From an uncultured Oscillospiraceae bacterium (GTDB taxonomy: Bacteria > Bacillota > Clostridia > Oscillospirales > Oscillospiraceae), in NCBI GenBank assembly GCA_934573935.1, contig CAKTMO010000007.1, forward strand, positions 1 to 64,000: DNA of 64,000 bases. Direction: 5' to 3'. The notes under the pieces are model-generated. The model made no database searches and was not told the origin of the DNA. It worked only from the letters and a program-made list of their open reading frames with translations. Shown in pieces: positions 60,066 to 64,000 of this stretch. Positions within the stretch are counted from its first letter, which is position 1; each line of letters begins with the position of its first letter. The position numbers and the translations under genes were made by a program.

Positions 60066-61264
60066 AGATCGGAGTGTTCGGCGGTACTTTCAACCCGCCC
60101 CACAACGGCCATGTGACCATGGCCCGGGCCGCCGCGGAGCAGCTGGGGCTGGACAGACTGCTGATCATCCCCGCCTGCGTGCCGCCCCACAAGCCGCTGC
60201 CCGACCGCGTCACGGCCCAGCAGCGCTATGATATGGCGGCGCTGATGGCCGGTGCGGTGGGCCGCTGCGCCGAGGCCAGCGATATCGAGCTGCACCGCGC
60301 CGGAAAGAGCTATACCAGCGACACCCTGCGGGCACTGCATGAGCAGTATCCCGACGCGGAGCTGTGGCTGCTGATGGGGTCGGATATGTTTCTGTCCCTG
60401 CATACCTGGCACGAGCCGGAGGTCATCTGCGCACTGGCCCGTATCGGGGCCTTCCGCCGTGTGGAGGAGGATATCCGCGCCGCCATGGCGCGGCAAAAGC
60501 AGCTGCTGGAGGGGCAGTATCAGGCCCGCGTGACGCTGCTGGAAAATCCGGAGCTGATTGAACTGTCCTCCACCGATGTCCGCGCCGCCCTGGCGGCGGG
60601 ACAGGGGAGCAATCTGGTGCCTGAAGCCGTGTGGGGCTATATCCGGCGGGAGCACCTGTACGGCACCCATGCCGACCTGAAGCACCTGACGGTGGCGGAG
60701 CTGCGGCCCATCGCCATGAGCTATCTCAAGCCCAAGCGGATGCCCCATGTGCTGGGGACGGAGGCCACGGCGGCGGAGCTGGCCCGACGGTTCGGCGAGG
60801 ATGAGACGAAAGCCCGCGTGGCGGCGCTGCTGCACGACTGCACCAAAAAGCTGGACATGGCGCAGCAGCTGGCCCTGTGCCAGCAGTATGACATCCCGCT
60901 GGACCCGCTGGAGCAGAAGGCCCTGAAGCTGCTGCACGCCAAGACCGGCGCCGCCATCGCCCGCCATGTGTACGGCGCCGACGACGCGGTCTACGAGGCC
61001 ATCCTCTACCACACCACCGGACGGGCCAACATGAGCCGGCTGGAAAAGATCATCTATCTGGCCGATTATATCGAGCCCAGCCGCGAGTTTGCCAACGATC
61101 CCGATGTGGTGCGCCTGCGCCGGACGGTCTATGAGGATCTGGATCGGGGGCTGCTGCTGGGCCTGAACATGACCATTGACGAGATGCGTGAGATGGGCAA
61201 CCCCGTCCACCATGATACATTGGATGCAAGAGACGATCTCATTGAAAAAGGAGTGACCCTATGA
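60062..61264 (+). CDS. nadD: Fused NadD nicotinate-nucleotide adenylyltransferase and YqeK HD hydrolase
   Basis: A 400-residue fusion. Residues 1-~200 are NadD (GVFGGTFNPPHNGHV with the nucleotidyltransferase HxGH, PPHKPL, and the ELSSTDVRAAL end). Residues ~210-395 are YqeK, with HVLGTEATAAELARRFG, the HD pair in LLHDCTKKL, and the YHTTGRANMSRLEKIIYLADYIEPSR stretch. NadD makes NaAD from NaMN; YqeK proteins hydrolyse Ap4A. Both are usually separate neighbouring genes in Firmicutes, so this is a gene fusion. It overlaps yhbY and rsfS by 4 bp each. Confidence 0.93.
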   Translation: MKIGVFGGTFNPPHNGHVTMARAAAEQLGLDRLLIIPACVPPHKPLPDRVTAQQRYDMAALMAGAVGRCAEASDIELHRAGKSYTSDTLRALHEQYPDAELWLLMGSDMFLSLHTWHEPEVICALARIGAFRRVEEDIRAAMARQKQLLEGQYQARVTLLENPELIELSSTDVRAALAAGQGSNLVPEAVWGYIRREHLYGTHADLKHLTVAELRPIAMSYLKPKRMPHVLGTEATAAELARRFGEDETKARVAALLHDCTKKLDMAQQLALCQQYDIPLDPLEQKALKLLHAKTGAAIARHVYGADDAVYEAILYHTTGRANMSRLEKIIYLADYIEPSREFANDPDVVRLRRTVYEDLDRGLLLGLNMTIDEMREMGNPVHHDTLDARDDLIEKGVTL

Positions 61265-61629
61265 AAACACCGAAGGAAATGGCATTGCTGGCGGCCCGCG
61301 CCCTGTCCGACAAGAAGGGAAAGGAGATCCAGGTGCTGGAGATCGGCGAGCTGACCACCCTGGCGGATTATTTCGTCATCGCCACCGGCTCCAGCAACAC
61401 CCAGATCAACGCGCTGGTGGACAACGTGGAAAAGGTGATGATGGAGGAGGCCGACGAGCAGCCTCTGCACCGCGAGGGCTATCGCGGCGGCACCTGGGTG
61501 CTGCTGGACTACGGCTGCATCGCCGTCCACGTCTTCAACGCCGAGGCTCGGGAGTTCTACGGCCTGGAGCGCCTGTGGCGTGACGGCAAGCCCCTGGACA
61601 TCTCCGGCGTGATAACGCCCAACGAATAA
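61261..61629 (+). CDS. rsfS: Ribosome silencing factor RsfS
   Basis: A 122-residue RsfS/Iojap protein. DYFVIATGSSNTQINALVDNV, the EGYRGGTWVLLDYGCIAVHVF segment and ARE(F/Y)YGLERLW are family hallmarks. It binds ribosomal protein uL14 and blocks subunit joining in starvation. It follows nadD-yqeK with a 4-bp overlap, the usual order in Firmicutes. A terminator follows immediately. Confidence 0.95.
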   Translation: MKTPKEMALLAARALSDKKGKEIQVLEIGELTTLADYFVIATGSSNTQINALVDNVEKVMMEEADEQPLHREGYRGGTWVLLDYGCIAVHVFNAEAREFYGLERLWRDGKPLDISGVITPNE

Positions 61630-61662
61630 AAAAATCTCCGGTCATTGACCGGAGATTTTTTT
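61628..61662. terminator. Bidirectional terminator, rsfS / hydantoinase gene
   Basis: 15-bp arms AAAAAAATCTCCGGT (61628-61642) and ACCGGAGATTTTTTT (61648-61662) around CATTG, with A- and T-runs serving both strands. Confidence 0.92.
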
Positions 61663-61669
61663 GTAAGCC

Positions 61670-63037
61670 TTACAGTGCGCACTTGCCGCGCTTGAGGTAT
61701 ACGCCCTTTACGTCGTTGACGACGCCGTTTTCCACAGCCGGCATGCCCCGCAGGTATACGGCGGCGATACTGCCGGAGGTCCGGAAGCCCTCGAAGGGGG
61801 TATAGTCGCAGCGGGACACCATGTCGGCGGCACGGAGGGTGTGATCCACCGCGGGGTCATATACCACGATGTCGGCGTCCGCACCGGCGGCGATGCAGCC
61901 CTTGCGGGGATAGAGACCGTACAGCCTGGCGGGATTCTCGCTGAGGGCGCGGCACAGGGTGGGCAGATCGATGCGGCCCGCCGCCACGCCGGTGGTGTAC
62001 ACCACCTCGCCGCGGGTCTCCACCCCAGGCAGGCCGCCGGGGATGGTGGTAAAGTCACCCTGTCCCGCCAGCTTCTGCTGCGTGGTAAAGGAGCAGTGGT
62101 CGGTGGATACGGTGTTGACCCGTCCCTCCTTCAGTCCCGCCCACAGGGCGTCCTGATCCGCCTGTTTGCGGATGGGAGGGGAGCACACGAACTTGGCGGA
62201 GGACAGCCAGTCCTCCTGATAATACACGCTGTCGTCCAGCGCCAGATACTGGGGGCACGTCTCAGAGTAGACGGTCTGGCCCCGCTGACGGGCCTGATCG
62301 ATCTCCGCCAGTGCCGCGGCGTTGGTGGTGTGAACGATCACCACCGGCGCGTCCGCCGCCTGGGCGATCCGCAGGATGCGGCCCACGGCCTCCGCCTCCA
62401 GATAGTCGGGGCGGGTCTGGGGATGGCAGGCCACGGTGTTTTCGCCCCTGGCCTTCTTCTCCGCCACCAGTGCGTCGATGACGCCGCTGTTTTCACAGTG
62501 TACGCCGCAGATGCCGCCCCGGGCCTTCAACGCCTTCAGCGCGCGGTACAGGTCGCCGTCCGGCAGCATCATGGCGGGATAGGTCATGTACATCTTGAAG
62601 GAGGTGATACCGGCGGCGAACATGTCGTCCAGCTCGCCCTCGATACCGGCGTTCCAGTCGTCGATGGTCATATGGAAGCCGTAGTCACAGTGACAGTGCT
62701 CCGCCTTTTTCCGCCACAGATCCAGTCCGTAGGCCAGCGTCTCCCCCTTGTTGGGACAGGCGAAGTCGATGACGGTGGTGGTGCCGCCGCGAAGGGCTGA
62801 ACGGCTGCCGCTCTCAAAATCATCGGCGGTGGTGGTGTTGCACACGTCCAGATCGAAGTGGGTGTGTGCGTCGATAAAGCCGGGCAGCAGCAGCTTGCCG
62901 GTCACATCCACCACCTGGGCGTCCGGCGCGTCGATGTGGGGCGCGACGGCGGCGATCTTTTCGCCGTCCACCAGCACGTCGGCGGCAATGACGGCGCTGC
63001 CGCTGACCACGCGGCCGCCGGTAAAGAGTCGTTTCAT
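61670..63037 (-). CDS. Dihydropyrimidinase/hydantoinase-type amidohydrolase
   Basis: A 455-residue binuclear metal enzyme of the cyclic amidase family. Ligands lie in FIDAHTHFDLDV, the carboxylated lysine in SFKMYMTYPA, VHCENSG, VHTTNAAAL and STDHCSF. ATG 63037 has AAGGAGG; the preceding TTG is less likely. It hydrolyses rings such as dihydropyrimidines or hydantoins. Such genes (hyuA) recur with ssnA and ygfK in gut purine degraders, and ssnA-ygfK lie 26 kb away in this window. A link is inferred. Confidence 0.9.
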   Translation of the reverse strand: MKRLFTGGRVVSGSAVIAADVLVDGEKIAAVAPHIDAPDAQVVDVTGKLLLPGFIDAHTHFDLDVCNTTTADDFESGSRSALRGGTTTVIDFACPNKGETLAYGLDLWRKKAEHCHCDYGFHMTIDDWNAGIEGELDDMFAAGITSFKMYMTYPAMMLPDGDLYRALKALKARGGICGVHCENSGVIDALVAEKKARGENTVACHPQTRPDYLEAEAVGRILRIAQAADAPVVIVHTTNAAALAEIDQARQRGQTVYSETCPQYLALDDSVYYQEDWLSSAKFVCSPPIRKQADQDALWAGLKEGRVNTVSTDHCSFTTQQKLAGQGDFTTIPGGLPGVETRGEVVYTTGVAAGRIDLPTLCRALSENPARLYGLYPRKGCIAAGADADIVVYDPAVDHTLRAADMVSRCDYTPFEGFRTSGSIAAVYLRGMPAVENGVVNDVKGVYLKRGKCAL

Positions 63038-63074
63038 CAAAGGGCCTCCTTGTCTTTTTTATGATCATACTGCC

Positions 63075-63080
63075 ATTATA
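63075..63080 (-). promoter_or_regulatory. Candidate -10 box of the hydantoinase gene
   Basis: TATAAT on the minus strand 37 bp before the start codon; no good -35 is seen at 17 bp, only TATCCA. Confidence 0.45.
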
Positions 63081-63167
63081 CCACCTGACAGGCGGCGTGG
63101 ATAGAAAATTTTTTAGCTTTTCCAAATTTTTTTCGTTGAAAAAAGAGGGGATGAGAAAAATAATTTG

Positions 63168-63173
63168 TATAAT
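63168..63173 (+). promoter_or_regulatory. Candidate -10 box of dnaG
   Basis: TATAAT 45 bp before the dnaG start; a TTGAAA at 63136 is too far away (26 bp) for a normal spacer, so the -35 is uncertain. Confidence 0.45.
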
Positions 63174-63218
63174 AGAACAGGAAAAATCTCTGATCCGCCG
63201 AAGAAGGGAGGGAGCGCC

Positions 63219-64000
63219 GTGCTTTCACCGGCCTTTATGGACGAGCTGATCGCCCGCAACGATATCGTGGATGTGGTAAGCGGCTACGTATCACTGACGC
63301 AGAAGAGCGGCAGCTATTGGGGCTGCTGTCCCTTCCACAACGAAAAAACGCCCTCCTTCCACGTGCTGCCGGACAAGCAGTTTTATCACTGCTTCGGCTG
63401 CAAAAAGGGCGGCGGCGTCATCAATTTTGTCATGGAGATCGAGAACCTGTCCTATATTGACGCGATACATTTCCTGGCCAGGCGCGTCAATATGGAGGTG
63501 CCCGACGACCGCGAGAACGCGGAGGCGGAGCGCCGCCGCAGGCGGCTGCTGGAGCTGAACCGCGACGCCGCCCGCTGGTACTATCAGGTGCTGCAAAGCG
63601 CGGACGGCGCGGCGGTGCGGGCGTATCTGGACAAGCGCGCCATCTCGCGGAAGATCGCGGTGCGCTTCGGCATGGGCGCGTCGCCTGACAGATGGGACGC
63701 GCTGATGCGGGCCATGACGGCCAAGGGCTATACCAAGCAGGAGCTGCTGACGGCGGGACTGATCGTCGCCAACAAAAACGGCAGCTTTTACGATAAATTC
63801 CGCAACCGCCTCATGCTGCCGGTCATCGACGTGCGGGGCAATGTGGTGGGCTTCGGCAGCCGCGTCATCGACAAGTCCGAGCCGAAGTATATGAACAGCA
63901 CCGAAACGCCGGTCTACAGCAAGCGGCGGGTGCTGTACGGCCTGAATCTGGCAAAGACCACCAAGCGTCCCAACATGATCCTGTGCGAAGGCAACCTGGA
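63219..64000 (+). CDS. dnaG: DNA primase DnaG (3' end outside window)
   Basis: GTG 63219 has AAGGGAGGG at 6-8 bp. The visible ~260 residues hold the CHC2-type zinc finger (CCPFHNEKTPSFHV, then FYHCFGCKKGGG), the linker and most of the N-terminal catalytic core (FRNRLMLPVIDVRGNVVGFG, then EPKYMNSTETPVY). It ends just as the TOPRIM glutamate appears in ILCEGNLD. It synthesises RNA primers for replication. In Firmicutes dnaG is normally followed by the sigma-A gene rpoD/sigA, which would lie beyond the window. Confidence 0.95.
   Translation, partial: MLSPAFMDELIARNDIVDVVSGYVSLTQKSGSYWGCCPFHNEKTPSFHVLPDKQFYHCFGCKKGGGVINFVMEIENLSYIDAIHFLARRVNMEVPDDRENAEAERRRRRLLELNRDAARWYYQVLQSADGAAVRAYLDKRAISRKIAVRFGMGASPDRWDALMRAMTAKGYTKQELLTAGLIVANKNGSFYDKFRNRLMLPVIDVRGNVVGFGSRVIDKSEPKYMNSTETPVYSKRRVLYGLNLAKTTKRPNMILCEGNL

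Overview
This window looks like chromosome from an anaerobic, spore-forming Firmicute of the Oscillospiraceae/Ruminococcaceae type (Oscillibacter, Dysosmobacter, Flavonifractor-like). The grounds are a GC-rich genome with sigma-A promoters of the TTGACA-17-TATAAT kind, a T-box on leuS, a TPP riboswitch on an ECF-type thiT, a SpoIID-domain protein, a ClpP-like TepA, a CD1247-type zinc-ribbon protein and SsnA/YgfK. The genus is an inference from gene content. No sequence search was run.

Layout. (1) 1-893 is the scar of an integrated element: the start of a small mobile-element gene and a 5'-truncated tyrosine recombinase, abutting a tRNA-Thr/tRNA-Asp pair. (2) 1135-7730 is a complete phosphate regulon, pstSCAB-phoU-phoP-phoR, behind phased Pho-box-like repeats. 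(3) 7735-8478 holds rpsU and an AT-rich gap. (4) 8479-20509 is a more AT-rich accessory island: an Opp/Dpp-type ABC importer (permeases, two ATPases, binding protein), two tandem M29/NicX-like metalloproteins, an orphan M20 lid-like domain, an M20 peptidase, a MalY-type PLP enzyme, RidA and a YheO-like PAS-HTH regulator. It reads as an uptake-and-degradation unit for an unknown peptide-like compound. (5) 20536-27222 carries a cNMP-domain protein, an ornithine/alanine-racemase-like enzyme, a DHHW lipoprotein, an M29 aminopeptidase and a SpoIID/peptidoglycan-binding pair. (6) 27315-30213 is leuS with its T-box. (7) 30262-35371 is the ssnA-ygfK pair linked to anaerobic purine breakdown. It is preceded by a structured leader with an intrinsic terminator and is split by a frameshifted REP-associated transposase. 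(8) 35439-45925 holds an SGNH hydrolase, thiT, cardiolipin synthase, pncB, efp, an Xaa-Pro peptidase, yqeG and several genes of unknown function. (9) 45963-52800 holds a TetR/DUF308/MMPL export module and an orphan sugar-type binding protein. (10) 52978-64000 is a housekeeping block: tepA, a REP array, smc-ftsY, rph-rdgB-yhbY-nadD/yqeK-rsfS, then a dihydropyrimidinase/hydantoinase facing away, and the 5' part of dnaG.

How parts may work together. The binding protein, permeases and ATPases of the island would import a substrate. The peptidase and M29-like enzymes would open it, the MalY-type lyase would release ammonia and an enamine, and RidA would clear the enamine, under the PAS-HTH sensor. 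SsnA, YgfK and the more distant hydantoinase-like enzyme fit an anaerobic purine pathway. Pst/Pho genes overlap by a few bases and are probably one transcript. The best leads are the island at 8.4-20.5 kb, its asymmetric ATPase pair, the terminator-bearing ssnA leader, and the transposase that carries REP palindromes inside its own frame.
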